From Fibrobacter sp. UWB2 (GTDB lineage Bacteria; Fibrobacterota; Fibrobacteria; Fibrobacterales; Fibrobacteraceae): a DNA stretch of 64,000 bases. The position numbers and the translations under genes were made by a program. The stretch is from NCBI RefSeq assembly GCF_002210425.1, contig NZ_MWQK01000001.1, positions 682,001 through 746,000 of the forward strand, read 5' to 3'. Positions 41,118 to 51,228 of this stretch are shown here, piece by piece (the first letter of the stretch is position 1; each line of letters opens with the position of its first letter). Under the pieces are notes generated by a model. It searched no databases, was not told the origin of the DNA, and worked only from the letters and a program-made list of their open reading frames with translations.

Positions 41118-42155
41118 TTATTTTTTGAAAAAATCTTTACCCGCTGTTCCTTGTCGAGTCCATAATATAAGGTATATGCACCATCCCAGCCATTTTTTTA
41201 AGTCACGCAAAAACATAGATGGATGTTCCAGCCTCATCCAAACCTTCCGTAGATTCCACACAGTTTTAACAGCCCAAGGAGATGACACACTTAACAACCA
41301 TCTGTCCATGGGCCTCCATACACCTGACTCATCCATATAGCGCTTTATATCTTTGACAAACGGATGGTGGGAGTCGCTGTGATATCGAACATCTTTCAGA
41401 GTCAGATTAAAGAACACCATTCGTTGTTTCATTTGCAACAATGGAAACCTATTTCCCCAAACTCCCATTACCATATTATCAGCTAAACCACATATCTTTT
41501 GACAATAGTCAAAGGTTAGAGAATTTATGTGCATAGTTGATAGGGGGTTGTATCTTCTATAATACATTGACTGTTTATATACTCTTATATCTTCCTTATT
41601 ATCTATTGCGATTTGTAAATTCATTAAATAATCCTCTCCAAGGACATAGTAACGGGGAAACGCTAAAGTTCTTTCATTAAATAATGATTTGTGAAACAGG
41701 CGACCAAATGGTGCCACATAAATGTCCCTTGTATAAATCATTTTTAAATACTCATCTTTACTTATTATATCTGGAAGCTTTTGGATTAAATTGATGTTAT
41801 GTGTATGTCCACTAAGAACAATGTTCGTTTTTTCAGATAGTTCAACCATATACTCTAATCCGTTATCCAAAAGTATATCATCAGAATCCACGAACATAAT
41901 CCACTCACCATGAGATTCTTCTACACCCCGTCTTCTTGCTGCTGTAGTTCCAAGGTTATCTTGCTCAATGTATATCACATTGGGACGATTCTCATACTTC
42001 TTGCAAATATCACCAGAGCCATCTGTACTTCCATCATTCACAAGAATCAGCTCAATATTCTTGTATGATTGCGACAGAACAGACTGAACACATTCTTCAA
42101 CGTATTCTGCCGTGTTATATACAGGGACTATTATACTGACTAACGAATTATCCAT
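41118..42155 (-). CDS. GT2 glycosyltransferase
   Basis: 345 residues with a classical GT-A fold: SIIVPVYNTAEYVEECVQSV at the N-terminus, VNDGSTDGSGDIC and the DxD in MFVDSDDIL. It is clearly less similar to the five tandem copies upstream than they are to each other. Its start overlaps the previous gene by 16 bases. Confidence 0.85.
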   Translation of the reverse strand: MDNSLVSIIVPVYNTAEYVEECVQSVLSQSYKNIELILVNDGSTDGSGDICKKYENRPNVIYIEQDNLGTTAARRRGVEESHGEWIMFVDSDDILLDNGLEYMVELSEKTNIVLSGHTHNINLIQKLPDIISKDEYLKMIYTRDIYVAPFGRLFHKSLFNERTLAFPRYYVLGEDYLMNLQIAIDNKEDIRVYKQSMYYRRYNPLSTMHINSLTFDYCQKICGLADNMVMGVWGNRFPLLQMKQRMVFFNLTLKDVRYHSDSHHPFVKDIKRYMDESGVWRPMDRWLLSVSSPWAVKTVWNLRKVWMRLEHPSMFLRDLKKWLGWCIYLILWTRQGTAGKDFFKK

Positions 42156-43072
42156 AACCAGAAAAAGTATATGTATAATAGCACTTGATATATGATAGAA
42201 TGCCCTTTACGCAGGTCATTTAGTGCTTTCAATTTTGAAGGATATATTTCGTCAAGCTTATAAAAATAATATTTGAACAACCTTCGATCCTGTTTTAACA
42301 TCCTCCATAGATAAGGCTTTAACCTACGTTCTCTATCATATTTATTTCGTATCAAAAATCTGTCAGCCATAAAAGCCACCTCCGCCCTTATCTCTAACTC
42401 TCTAGGCTTAGAACAAAAATCATCTGCTAATGAATTAGGGCGGGAAGTACTAACATAAAGGATTTCATTGATAACTTTAATGCTTTTAGCATAATAACCA
42501 GATTGCATAGAAAATATTATATCATTACCATACATTACTTCGTCAAATCGAATATTGTATTTGTTTATCAAATCCCTTTTCATCATTTTGCCCCATGGAA
42601 CATCCAGCCTAACTCTTATATACCATTCATCACCATCCGAAAGATATTGATCAATTCTCCTATTTATATGAGGATCCCTAACTGTTTCTATATTAACATT
42701 ATCAGAAAGAACCGACTTCTTTTTGAAGAAAATGATATCTGCTTCTGAATCAATATCGGATAATATCAAATCATACATATCTTCAACAAAAAAGTCATCT
42801 GCATCTGCAAACAGGAGCCATTTTCCTTTTGCATGATCTAAACCGATATTCCTGGCATAACCAGCCCCTCCATTTTTAGGTGCACGAATAAATTCGAGGA
42901 AAGGACGGGAAAGTTCTGGATATCTTTCCAAATATGTGTCTGCATCTAGGCTATCATCATCCACTACGATCACCTGAATGTCTTCAGACACAGGGATGGA
43001 TTTCAGACAGCGCATCAGCAAGTCTGGAATATCGTAATGAGGAATTATGATACTAAACAGCGGCTTATCCAT
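42140..43072 (-). CDS. GT2 glycosyltransferase, tandem copy 5
   Basis: 310 residues. N-terminal SIIIPHYDIPDLLMRC, VVDDDSLDADTYLERYPELS and the DxD in LFADADDFFVEDM match its four neighbours almost residue for residue. The part after about residue 115 has diverged. The first residues MDKPLF are inside the end of the previous gene. Confidence 0.88.
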   Translation of the reverse strand: MDKPLFSIIIPHYDIPDLLMRCLKSIPVSEDIQVIVVDDDSLDADTYLERYPELSRPFLEFIRAPKNGGAGYARNIGLDHAKGKWLLFADADDFFVEDMYDLILSDIDSEADIIFFKKKSVLSDNVNIETVRDPHINRRIDQYLSDGDEWYIRVRLDVPWGKMMKRDLINKYNIRFDEVMYGNDIIFSMQSGYYAKSIKVINEILYVSTSRPNSLADDFCSKPRELEIRAEVAFMADRFLIRNKYDRERRLKPYLWRMLKQDRRLFKYYFYKLDEIYPSKLKALNDLRKGHSIIYQVLLYIYFFWLWIIR

Positions 43073-44028
43073 ATTTTAAACGAATAAAAATACAATTTGA
43101 TTTTGAATCTACAAGAACAACCTTTAGTGATGTCTTTGAGCGCGGCTATCTTTGATGTATAGATTTCGTCCAATCTTATGAAGTAGTACTTAAATAAATT
43201 CCTGTCCTGGCTTAACATCCTTTTTATGTAAGATACAATTTCTCTTCCTTGGCTCATATTGTGTTGAAATAAAAAAGAATCATATCTGAATGCAGCTCCT
43301 GCTCTAATTCTTAATTCATCAGGTTTTTTACAAAATTCATAAGTCGCTGAACCTTCATGATATGTCACGACATATAGAACAGTATCAATGGCTTCGATCT
43401 TCTTTGCTAAACAACCTACATGTACGGAAAAAAGAATGTCATTAGAATACTTGATTTTTTCAAAACAAATGTGATGATTCTCTACCAGACTTTTCTTAAT
43501 CATTTTACCCCATGGTACATTATATCTGGTTCTTACTGGCACCTCATCACCCGTTTTGAGATAAATATCCATTATTTTATCAATATAGCCACTTCTGGAT
43601 GATTTGCAGTTCAGATTATCAGAATAAACTGCCCGTTTCTGGAAATAGATAACATCGGCGTCAGATTCTACATGCGTATTAATAATATCATACATATTGC
43701 CCACAAAGAAGTCATCTGCATCTGCAAACAACAGCCATTTCCCTTTTGCATGATCTAATCCGATATTTCGGGCATATCCAGCCCCTCCATTCTTAGAAGC
43801 ACGAATAAACTCTAAGTATGGACGAGACAGCTCTGGATATCTTTCCAAATAGGTATCTGCATCAGGGCTGTTATCATCCACTACAATCACCTGAATATCT
43901 TCAGATACAGGTATTGACTTCAGACAGCGCATCAGCAAGTCCGGAATATCGTAGTGAGGTATGATGATACTAAACGTAGGACACATAGATTTTATATTTG
44001 CCATAATACTTACAGGAGTCTTGTCCAT
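43045..44028 (-). CDS. GT2 glycosyltransferase, tandem copy 4
   Basis: 327 residues, with about 15 extra N-terminal residues (MDKTPVSIMANIKSM) that overlap the end of the previous gene. A shorter start at the Met before CPTFSIIIPHYD is possible. Conserved GT-A half with DADDFF; divergent C-terminal half with basic helices. Confidence 0.86.
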   Translation of the reverse strand: MDKTPVSIMANIKSMCPTFSIIIPHYDIPDLLMRCLKSIPVSEDIQVIVVDDNSPDADTYLERYPELSRPYLEFIRASKNGGAGYARNIGLDHAKGKWLLFADADDFFVGNMYDIINTHVESDADVIYFQKRAVYSDNLNCKSSRSGYIDKIMDIYLKTGDEVPVRTRYNVPWGKMIKKSLVENHHICFEKIKYSNDILFSVHVGCLAKKIEAIDTVLYVVTYHEGSATYEFCKKPDELRIRAGAAFRYDSFLFQHNMSQGREIVSYIKRMLSQDRNLFKYYFIRLDEIYTSKIAALKDITKGCSCRFKIKLYFYSFKIWISRCLVS

Positions 44029-44951
44029 ACCAATAATGAATATAAATAGAATTTAATCTTGAATCTTCGGGGACTATTCTTGCAAATATCCCGTAATGCC
44101 GATAACTTTGACGGATAGATTTCTTCCAACTTGAAGAAGTAGTACTTGAACAACCTCCTGTCATGCGTTAACATCTTAACTAAAAAAAATTTCAATCGAT
44201 GCTCTCTACAAAAATCATTTTGCAGCATAAATTTGTCCATCCGAAAGGCTGCCTCTGCTCTAAGTTTCAACTCATTGGGCTTTAAACAAAAATCTGACAT
44301 CTGGGAATCAGGACGAGAAGTGACAACGTAAAGGACCCTATTAACAACCTGAATTGTCCTTGCGTAATAGCCTATCTGTAAAGAACAGTAAGCATCATCA
44401 GCATACATTACTTCGTCAAAACGGATGTCGTGTTTGACCATCACATCTCTTTTAACCATTTTACCCCATGGTACATACATTTGTGCTCTAATAGGCCACT
44501 CGTCACCGTCTATCAGGTATTGATTAATTATTTTGTTTACATGAGCATTCCGTTTTGCTTCTCTATTTATATCTGCTGAAAGAACCGAATTAGATTTAAA
44601 GTATATAACATCTGTTTCTGAATCAACGTATGAGCAGATGATATCATACATGTCTTCAACAAAGAAGTCATCCGAATCAGCAAACAATATCCATTTCCCT
44701 TTAGCATGGTCTAATCCTACATTCCTGGCATAGCCTGCACCTCCACCTTTTGTCGTTCTGATAAACTCCAGATAGGGGCGTGACAGTTCCGGATACCTCT
44801 CCAAGTAGGTGTCAGCATCTGCACTATTGTCGTCTACCACAATCACTTGAATGTCCTCAGATACAGGGATTGACTGTAAGCACCGCATTAGAAGATCCGG
44901 TATCTCTTTATGAGGAATGATAATACTAAATGTAGGATGCATTGTTTTCAT
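44010..44951 (-). CDS. GT2 glycosyltransferase, tandem copy 3
   Basis: 313 residues, same conserved N-terminal half (IIPHKEIPDLLMRCLQS, TTKGGGAGYARNVGLDHAKG, DSDDFF). KEI replaces YDI here, as KGI does in copy 2, suggesting these two share a more recent ancestor. Divergent C-terminal half. Confidence 0.86.
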   Translation of the reverse strand: MKTMHPTFSIIIPHKEIPDLLMRCLQSIPVSEDIQVIVVDDNSADADTYLERYPELSRPYLEFIRTTKGGGAGYARNVGLDHAKGKWILFADSDDFFVEDMYDIICSYVDSETDVIYFKSNSVLSADINREAKRNAHVNKIINQYLIDGDEWPIRAQMYVPWGKMVKRDVMVKHDIRFDEVMYADDAYCSLQIGYYARTIQVVNRVLYVVTSRPDSQMSDFCLKPNELKLRAEAAFRMDKFMLQNDFCREHRLKFFLVKMLTHDRRLFKYYFFKLEEIYPSKLSALRDICKNSPRRFKIKFYLYSLLVWTRLL

Positions 44952-44964
44952 GTTTGTTGAATAT

Positions 44965-45939
44965 TCACAGAATCCTTGCCCATATCAGCAATGAATATAT
45001 ATACAACTTGATTTTAATAAACAGAGATGTACCTTTGCTAATATCAAGCAATGCCAATAGTTTTGATGGATATAATTCGTCTAATTTATAAAAGTAATAT
45101 TTGAATAAAGAATGGTCTTTCTTCAACATTATCAATAAATATTTTCTCATAGACCTAACTCTACAGATATTATGCCTAATCAAGAATTTTTCTTCTCGGA
45201 AAAACACTTCTGCCCTTGTTTTCAATTCACCTGGCTTGGTGCAAAATTCTGCACTTAATGATTTGGGACGAAAAGTCACGACATATAGGGTTATATTTGC
45301 AACCTTGATGATTCCTGCATGATAACCAACAAGCATGGAAAAATATACATCAGCCGAATACACTACTTCGTCAAATCGGATATTGTATTTAACAACTAAA
45401 TCCCTTTTTACCATCTTGGCCCATGGAACAAACAACTTAAATCTTACAGGCCATTCATCACCATCTTTCAAACACTGATCAATCTTTCTATTCATCCAAG
45501 AACATCGATTTGATTCTATGTTTATATTCTCCGAAAGAACCGCCTTGTTTTTGAAGTATATGACATCTGCTTCCGAATCAACGTATGAGCTGATGATGTC
45601 ATGCATATCTTCAACAAAGAAGTCATCCGCATCGGCAAACAGCAGCCATTTGCCTTTAGCATGCTCCAGTCCTACATTCCTGGCATAGCCAGTTCCTCCG
45701 CCCTTAGTCGTTCTGACAAACTCCAGATAAGGGCGTGACAGCTCTGAGTATCTTTCCAAATAGGTGTCAGCACCCACACTGTTGTCATCCACCACAATCA
45801 CCTGGATATCCTCAGATACAGGTATTGACCTCAAGCATCGCATCAGCAAATCCGGAATGCCTTTATGGGGTATGATGATACTATACGTTGGAGTCATCGT
45901 TTTAATATTTGCGACAATACTTACAGAATCCTTGTCCAT
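44965..45939 (-). CDS. GT2 glycosyltransferase, tandem copy 2
   Basis: 324 residues with the short MDKDSVSIVANIKTM extension, overlapping the end of copy 1. Conserved IIPHKGIPDLLMRC and DADDFFVEDM. The C-terminal half (RTRAEVFFREEKFLI) differs from the other copies and presumably sets the acceptor. Confidence 0.86.
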   Translation of the reverse strand: MDKDSVSIVANIKTMTPTYSIIIPHKGIPDLLMRCLRSIPVSEDIQVIVVDDNSVGADTYLERYSELSRPYLEFVRTTKGGGTGYARNVGLEHAKGKWLLFADADDFFVEDMHDIISSYVDSEADVIYFKNKAVLSENINIESNRCSWMNRKIDQCLKDGDEWPVRFKLFVPWAKMVKRDLVVKYNIRFDEVVYSADVYFSMLVGYHAGIIKVANITLYVVTFRPKSLSAEFCTKPGELKTRAEVFFREEKFLIRHNICRVRSMRKYLLIMLKKDHSLFKYYFYKLDELYPSKLLALLDISKGTSLFIKIKLYIYSLLIWARIL

Positions 45940-46856
45940 ACTAAAAATGAATATAAATAGAATTTAATCTTGAATCTTAGGGGTTTGTTCTTGCAAAAAT
46001 CCCGCAGTGCCGATAACTTTGACGGATAAATCTCATCAAGTTTAAAGAAGTAGTATTTGAACAGTTTCCGGTCATTATTGAACATGAGTAACAAATATTT
46101 TTTCATGGACCTTTCCTTACACATTTGATGCTGATGCAAAAACAGATCAGAACGATAATGCACTTCTGCCCTTATTCTTAACTCATTTGGTTTAGAACAA
46201 TAATTAGCCACTAACGAATCGGGGCGGGAAGTCAAGACATAAAGGACTTTATTAACTACCTCAATAGTTTCAGCATGATATCCTACAAACAAAGAGAAAA
46301 ACGCATCATTTGAGTATCTTATTTCTTCAAAGCGGATGTTAAATTTATTAATCAAATCTCTTTTGATCATCTTACCCCATATAGGACAATACATAAATCT
46401 TAAAGGCCATTCGTCGCCATTCGCATAATAATTATTAATCATTCTATCAATATAAACATCCCTATCAATCTTTATTTTTATATTTTCAGAAAGAACAGAT
46501 TCTTTCTTGTAATAAATGACATCAGCTTCCGAGTCTGCATTTGAAGAAATGATATCATACATATCTTCCACATAAAAATCATCGGCATCAGCAAACAGTA
46601 GCCATTCACCCTTTGCATGATCCAATCCTATATTGCGAGCATAGCCAGCGCCTCCACCTTTTGTCGTTCTGATAAACTCCAAATAAGGACGCGACAGTTC
46701 AGGATACCTCTCTAAATATGTATCGGCATCTGGACTGTTATCATCCACCACAATCACCTGAATATCCTCAGATACAGGTATCGACTTCAGACAGCGCATC
46801 AGCAAGTCTGGAATATCGTAATGAGGTATTATGATGCTAAATAACATCTTACTCAT
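45921..46856 (-). CDS. GT2 glycosyltransferase, tandem copy 1
   Basis: 311 residues, first of the five tandem genes in transcription order. IIPHYDIPDLLMRC, NSPDADTYLERYPELS, TTKGGGAGYARNIG and DADDFYVEDM are the conserved motifs. The end (SFLVWTRIL) is nearly shared with copy 3, so the array arose by unit duplication. Confidence 0.87.
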   Translation of the reverse strand: MSKMLFSIIIPHYDIPDLLMRCLKSIPVSEDIQVIVVDDNSPDADTYLERYPELSRPYLEFIRTTKGGGAGYARNIGLDHAKGEWLLFADADDFYVEDMYDIISSNADSEADVIYYKKESVLSENIKIKIDRDVYIDRMINNYYANGDEWPLRFMYCPIWGKMIKRDLINKFNIRFEEIRYSNDAFFSLFVGYHAETIEVVNKVLYVLTSRPDSLVANYCSKPNELRIRAEVHYRSDLFLHQHQMCKERSMKKYLLLMFNNDRKLFKYYFFKLDEIYPSKLSALRDFCKNKPLRFKIKFYLYSFLVWTRIL

Positions 46857-46881
46857 TTATAGGTAGACTTATTTATATAGT

Positions 46882-47733
46882 TTATCTAGGGAAGACCGAA
46901 AAGATTTCATCTTTCTTCTTTTCAACAACAGAAGGCTCTATGCAATAATCATCTATAATAGACTGAATAGTTGGCCAAGTGGTTGTCGTCACATCTATAG
47001 GGTTGTCTTTCAATCCATATGATGAATAATAGTCGGCAAACTTAAATCCGTCACCCAACATTCTCTCTCCATAAGGATACAAGAGTATATGCTTATTGGG
47101 GATATGAAAACTATCTGCTACTATCAATCCATGCAAACTACTTGACAATATGGTTTCACATGATGCTATTTCCTTGACCACATCTATTGGCTTCTTTCCC
47201 AAATCAATGATTACTGAATCAGAATATTTTTTCTTCATTTCACCAACAAATGGCGAATCCTTTTCTTTGTAATGAGGAATAATTCCTAAACGATATTTCT
47301 TTGGCGGTTTTTCACCAATCCATCTGTCAACAAGCAATCCTCCATCACCTGTAGGTATATTAAGATCTTCTCCTAAAACTCTCTCAACTCTATTTTTAGA
47401 AAGATTTCCTCTCAATGATAAAAACTTAAGATTTCTAAATTGAACTATATTCTCTTCTTTAGTATTATAATCCATGAAACCAGTTCCCCAAATATAAAAA
47501 GGATCAATATTGAATAATTTTATTATTACTTGTTTTATTTGTCTTTTAAAATTGACTGAATACAGCGCACGAAGTCGAAGTGCAGATGATAAAGAACTGC
47601 CAATGGCAAATATATTACTTTCTTTTTTACTTACTCTTTGAACTTTAATTTGAAATAAAGACTCAAGCATGTCTTTATTAAGCAAATCACCCATGTTTGG
47701 TATTTGAGGATAGTAAATTCTATATTCCATCAC
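46882..47733 (-). CDS. polysaccharide pyruvyl transferase family protein
   Basis: 283 residues. N-terminal YYPQIPNMGDLLNKDML, then GDGGLLVDR in the middle, LGIIPHYKEKDS, and SSSLHGLIVADSFHIP toward the end, the typical family motifs. Adds a pyruvyl ketal or acts as a related glycosyltransferase. Several Lys/Ile/Asn-rich stretches reflect the AT-rich DNA of this cluster. Confidence 0.83.
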   Translation of the reverse strand: MMEYRIYYPQIPNMGDLLNKDMLESLFQIKVQRVSKKESNIFAIGSSLSSALRLRALYSVNFKRQIKQVIIKLFNIDPFYIWGTGFMDYNTKEENIVQFRNLKFLSLRGNLSKNRVERVLGEDLNIPTGDGGLLVDRWIGEKPPKKYRLGIIPHYKEKDSPFVGEMKKKYSDSVIIDLGKKPIDVVKEIASCETILSSSLHGLIVADSFHIPNKHILLYPYGERMLGDGFKFADYYSSYGLKDNPIDVTTTTWPTIQSIIDDYCIEPSVVEKKKDEIFSVFPR

Positions 47734-47754
47734 TAATGTCTATCAAATTATTAA

Positions 47755-49023
47755 TTATACTGATTCCAGGCCCCAAAAACCATCCCTTGAAAGGTTGATT
47801 GGGTGCGCAAATTGGTCATAAAAACCTTCAACACGGATGGTCTGGCAATTGGGCGCTTTAAAAAACACCTGACAATTGGGTTCGTATAAAGCCATGTCTA
47901 TGGTATAAGCGCCATCAGCCATGTATTTGGGAAGACGAATGTGGCGCTCAATGGCAAATTCACTAGGTGGAATATCGTTAAGATGCCCTTTATAACGACC
48001 TTCCATATAACATGCCATTGGAGTTCCATCCAACTTTTTTATGACCAACTTGATGTCACACCTCATGGGTTCACTGGTATTACCCTTGACAAGCACATCA
48101 AATACTTCCTGACCATGGTTGAGGGATGTGAAGTTATATGGCGTGTTGTTTATCTGGATTTCGCTAATTTTCAAGAAACTCTTGCATTCTTGGATGCAAT
48201 CGGTCATCAGTTTCTGTTCCTCCGCTTGAGAGGTAGATGATTCCTTATAATGATTGACGGCTTCATCGACTGTGCCGATGAAAGCCGTCATGCCATCGCG
48301 AAGGACGACACCCTTCTGACAGAGACTACGGACTGCAGCCATATTATGACTTACAAAAAGAACAGTCCTTCCTTGCCCTTTCGACACATCCTGCATCTTG
48401 CCGATAGCTTTCTTCTGAAATTCGGCATCGCCTACGGCCAGTACCTCATCAACTACCAGAATCTCTGGCTCCAAATGAGCGGCAACAGCAAACCCTAAGC
48501 GCACCTTCATACCCGACGAATAGCGCTTGACGGGGGTGTCGATATAACGCTCGCAACCAGAGAAATCAACGATTTCGTCGAGTTTGCGGGTAATCTCTGC
48601 CTTGGTCATGCCCATGATGGCACCATTCATATAGATGTTCTCACGACCTGTCATCTCTGGGTGGAAGCCTGTACCTACTTCAAGCAGTGAGGCAATACGA
48701 CCGCAGACGTTAATCTCGCCAACGGTTGGAGCAGTCACACGAGAGAGTAATTTCAGCAAGGTACTCTTACCTGCGCCATTCTTGCCAATGATGCCTACTA
48801 CATCGCCTTGCTCCACACTGAAATTGATATCCTTCAGCGCCCATACAAAATCGCTGTCGCCCTTCGTGGAACGTATGTTGGTATCGCCAATCTTCAGGAA
48901 GGGATCTTCCTTGCCCAAGACATTCATGGCCCACCAACGACTCAAGTCATTTTTGAAGGTACCTGTGGATACCAGCCCCAAGCGATATTGCTTGCCTACA
49001 TGATTAAACTCAATAGCCTTCAT
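47755..49023 (-). CDS. wzt: polysaccharide ABC exporter ATPase (Wzt/TagH type)
   Basis: 422 residues. Walker A GIIGKNGAGKST near residue 77, signature YSSGMKVRLGFA, Walker B EILVVDEVLAVGD and switch His in FVSHNMAAV. Residues after about 265 form a separate beta-rich C-terminal domain (FEVLVKGN-like, SEFAIERHIRLP), which in Wzt recognises the modified end of the glycan. Works with the permease encoded upstream; 4-base overlap. Confidence 0.9.
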   Translation of the reverse strand: MKAIEFNHVGKQYRLGLVSTGTFKNDLSRWWAMNVLGKEDPFLKIGDTNIRSTKGDSDFVWALKDINFSVEQGDVVGIIGKNGAGKSTLLKLLSRVTAPTVGEINVCGRIASLLEVGTGFHPEMTGRENIYMNGAIMGMTKAEITRKLDEIVDFSGCERYIDTPVKRYSSGMKVRLGFAVAAHLEPEILVVDEVLAVGDAEFQKKAIGKMQDVSKGQGRTVLFVSHNMAAVRSLCQKGVVLRDGMTAFIGTVDEAVNHYKESSTSQAEEQKLMTDCIQECKSFLKISEIQINNTPYNFTSLNHGQEVFDVLVKGNTSEPMRCDIKLVIKKLDGTPMACYMEGRYKGHLNDIPPSEFAIERHIRLPKYMADGAYTIDMALYEPNCQVFFKAPNCQTIRVEGFYDQFAHPINLSRDGFWGLESV

Positions 49024-49880
49024 ACAGTATCCATAAAATTACGTTGTACCTTATTAAATATAACGACGCTGAATAGCAGCAGTACACTCATAAACAAGAA
49101 ACTATAGCCTAAGGCGAACCATGAGAAATAGCCCTGTCCCAACGTGGCATACTTGAAAGCCTCGATAATGGAGGTCATCGGGTTGGCCATAATCAGTGTG
49201 CGTAGGGGCCCTTCTTCCACCATGCTGAGTGGATAGACAATAGGCGTAGCATACATCCAGAGTTGGACGATAAAGGTGAAGAGAATCGTGAAGTCGCGAT
49301 ACTTCGTGGTAAGCGAGGAGATCAGAATTCCAAAGCCAAGACCAAGGCCAGCCAGCATCATGACCAAGAGGGGAGTAAGCAGAATAGTCCAATTAGGGGC
49401 AATCGGAGCACCCTTCACAAAGAAATAGAGATAGAGCACCACAAAGAGTCCTACCTGAATGACAAATCGCAACAGATTGGATATCACCACAGCGATGGGC
49501 ACCACCAAACGGGGAAAATAGACCTTGCCGAACATATTCTGGTTGGCTACGAAAGTGTTTGACGACTGGTTCAGACAGTTAGAGAAATAGAACCAGCAGA
49601 TGTTGCCAGCCATATAAAACAAGGCCTGGGGCATCCCGTCGGTACTCATCTTAGCAATATTTCCAAACACCACCATATTCATGATAACGGTCAAAATGGG
49701 TTGTATCAGATACCAAAGCGGCCCCAGTATGGTCTGCTTATACTGCACCACGATATTGCGCCTGACGAACAGTTCTATCAGGTCGCGGTAATGCCAGATT
49801 TCCTTGAAATCAATATGCCACAGTTTTTCATGTGGCTTAATTTTCATTGTCCAGTATTGTTTTTGCTCTGTTTCAGACAT
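49020..49880 (-). CDS. wzm: polysaccharide ABC exporter permease (Wzm/TagG type)
   Basis: 286 residues from ATG 49880; the frame opens 77 codons earlier but that part runs into the divergent sulfate-binding gene. Residues about 30-70 carry LFVRRNIVVQYKQTILGPLWYLIQP, typical of ABC-2 polysaccharide exporters, then six membrane helices. First gene of the glycan cluster, so its promoter must lie in the short gap before 49996. Confidence 0.9.
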   Translation of the reverse strand: MSETEQKQYWTMKIKPHEKLWHIDFKEIWHYRDLIELFVRRNIVVQYKQTILGPLWYLIQPILTVIMNMVVFGNIAKMSTDGMPQALFYMAGNICWFYFSNCLNQSSNTFVANQNMFGKVYFPRLVVPIAVVISNLLRFVIQVGLFVVLYLYFFVKGAPIAPNWTILLTPLLVMMLAGLGLGFGILISSLTTKYRDFTILFTFIVQLWMYATPIVYPLSMVEEGPLRTLIMANPMTSIIEAFKYATLGQGYFSWFALGYSFLFMSVLLLFSVVIFNKVQRNFMDTV

Positions 49881-49995
49881 AATTGGATTACAATAAAAAT
49901 AAGAAAATAATACACATTTTGTTACCATGCGCAAGAAAAACAAACATATTGGGAATAAAATATTACTATCATTCTCAATAAGAAGGAATTTCACT

Positions 49996-51021
49996 ATGAA
50001 TCTGCATTTTTTCAAGACGGTTTTTGCGGTGGCGCTGGTGGCGGGCGCGGGTTGTTTTTTCGGTTGCAGTTCGGAAAAGGCTCCCGAGATTGAGAACAAC
50101 ACGCTTGTCAACGTGTCTTACGACCCGACGCGTGAATTCTATTCCAATTACAATCATATTTTTATGAAGCATTGGAAAGAGGCGACCGGCAAGGATGTGA
50201 AAATTACGCAGTTCCATGGCGGTTCGGGCAAGCAGGCGCTTGAGGTGGTGAACGGGCTTGAAGCGGATGTGGTCACGCTCGCGCTGGAATACGACGTGAA
50301 CATTGTCCGTGACGCAGGGCTTATTGAAAACGGCTGGGTCAAGGAATTTCCGCACAACAGCGCTCCTTACACTTCGACTATCGTGTTCCTCGTGCGCAAG
50401 GGGAATCCCAAGAAAATCAGGGACTGGAACGATCTCGTCAAGGACGGCATCGGCATCATCACGCCAGATCCCAAAACTTCAGGCGGCGCGCGCTGGAATT
50501 ATCTCGCGGCTTGGGCTTATGCAGAAAAGCAGTTCAACGGAGATGAGGAGCAAGTCAAAGATTTCATGAAAAAGCTTTACCAAAATGTTCTTGACCTCGC
50601 TTCGGGTGCTCGCGGTTCCACGAATACGTTCATTGAAGAACGCAAGGGCGATGTGCTGCTTTCTTGGGAAAACGAGGCGTTCCTTTCGCTCAAGGACTAC
50701 CCCAAGGATTACGAAATCGTGATGCCGAGTGTGAGCGTTTTGGCAGAGCCTTCTGTCGCGATTGTAGATAAGATTGTAGACAAGCGCAACACGCGTAAAC
50801 TTGCGACGGAATACCTGAATTATCTATACTCCGATGAAGCGCAGCATGTTGCGGCAAAGCATCATTACCGTCCGACAAACAAGGCGATTCTTGACGAGTA
50901 CAAAGAATTCGATCAGAATGTCAATCTGATTACGATTGAGCATTTTGGCGGTTGGGATAAAGCACAAGCCAAGCACTTTGCCGACGGCGCCATTTTTGAC
51001 CAGATTTACGAGAAAAATTAA
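49996..51021 (+). CDS. sulfate-binding lipoprotein, second copy
   Basis: 341 residues from ATG 49996, with AGAAGGA before it. Lipobox FFGCSS. Nearly the same as the 27541-28560 protein through [29 protein letters not shown] and the C-terminal GGWDKAQ...FDQIYEK. It has no linked permease and no TTGGAC/TATATT promoter was found upstream. It may share CysTWA and differ in ligand (thiosulfate or another oxyanion). Confidence 0.9.
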   Translation: MNLHFFKTVFAVALVAGAGCFFGCSSEKAPEIENNTLVNVSYDPTREFYSNYNHIFMKHWKEATGKDVKITQFHGGSGKQALEVVNGLEADVVTLALEYDVNIVRDAGLIENGWVKEFPHNSAPYTSTIVFLVRKGNPKKIRDWNDLVKDGIGIITPDPKTSGGARWNYLAAWAYAEKQFNGDEEQVKDFMKKLYQNVLDLASGARGSTNTFIEERKGDVLLSWENEAFLSLKDYPKDYEIVMPSVSVLAEPSVAIVDKIVDKRNTRKLATEYLNYLYSDEAQHVAAKHHYRPTNKAILDEYKEFDQNVNLITIEHFGGWDKAQAKHFADGAIFDQIYEKN

Positions 51022-51069
51022 GCATTTCAAAGTGCAAATAAAGTAACGAAATCCTAGTTATAGAAGGAC

Positions 51070-51097
51070 CTCGTTCAATAGCTGAGTGAGTTTTTTT
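51070..51097 (+). terminator. intrinsic terminator
   Basis: CTCGTTCA, loop ATAGC, TGAGTGAG (two G-U pairs), then seven T residues. Confidence 0.75.
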
Positions 51098-51119
51098 ATA
51101 GCAACCAAAAACCTCTTTC

Positions 51120-51188
51120 CTATAGAAAATACCTATTAAAAGCCATATAAAATTAGTATTGGACAATTACACATTTGCGTTCTATATT
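51120..51188 (+). promoter_or_regulatory. sulfur-regulon promoter 5 (second metY-type gene)
   Basis: CTATAGAAAATACCTATTAA from 51120, TTGGAC at 51159-51164, 18 bases, TATATT at 51183-51188. The leader has GTACGGAG as ribosome site. Confidence 0.75.
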
Positions 51189-51228
51189 TACCCACAAAAT
51201 TTATAGGATTATGTACGGAGAATGTTGA

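Noticed and set aside
37867-49880. Prophage or insertion element as carrier of the glycan cluster
   Set aside because: No integrase, transposase, tRNA or direct repeats were seen at either edge.
49880-49995. Sulfur-regulon promoter before the second sulfate-binding gene
   Set aside because: ATATTGGGA occurs, but without TATATT 18 bases later or the upstream box.
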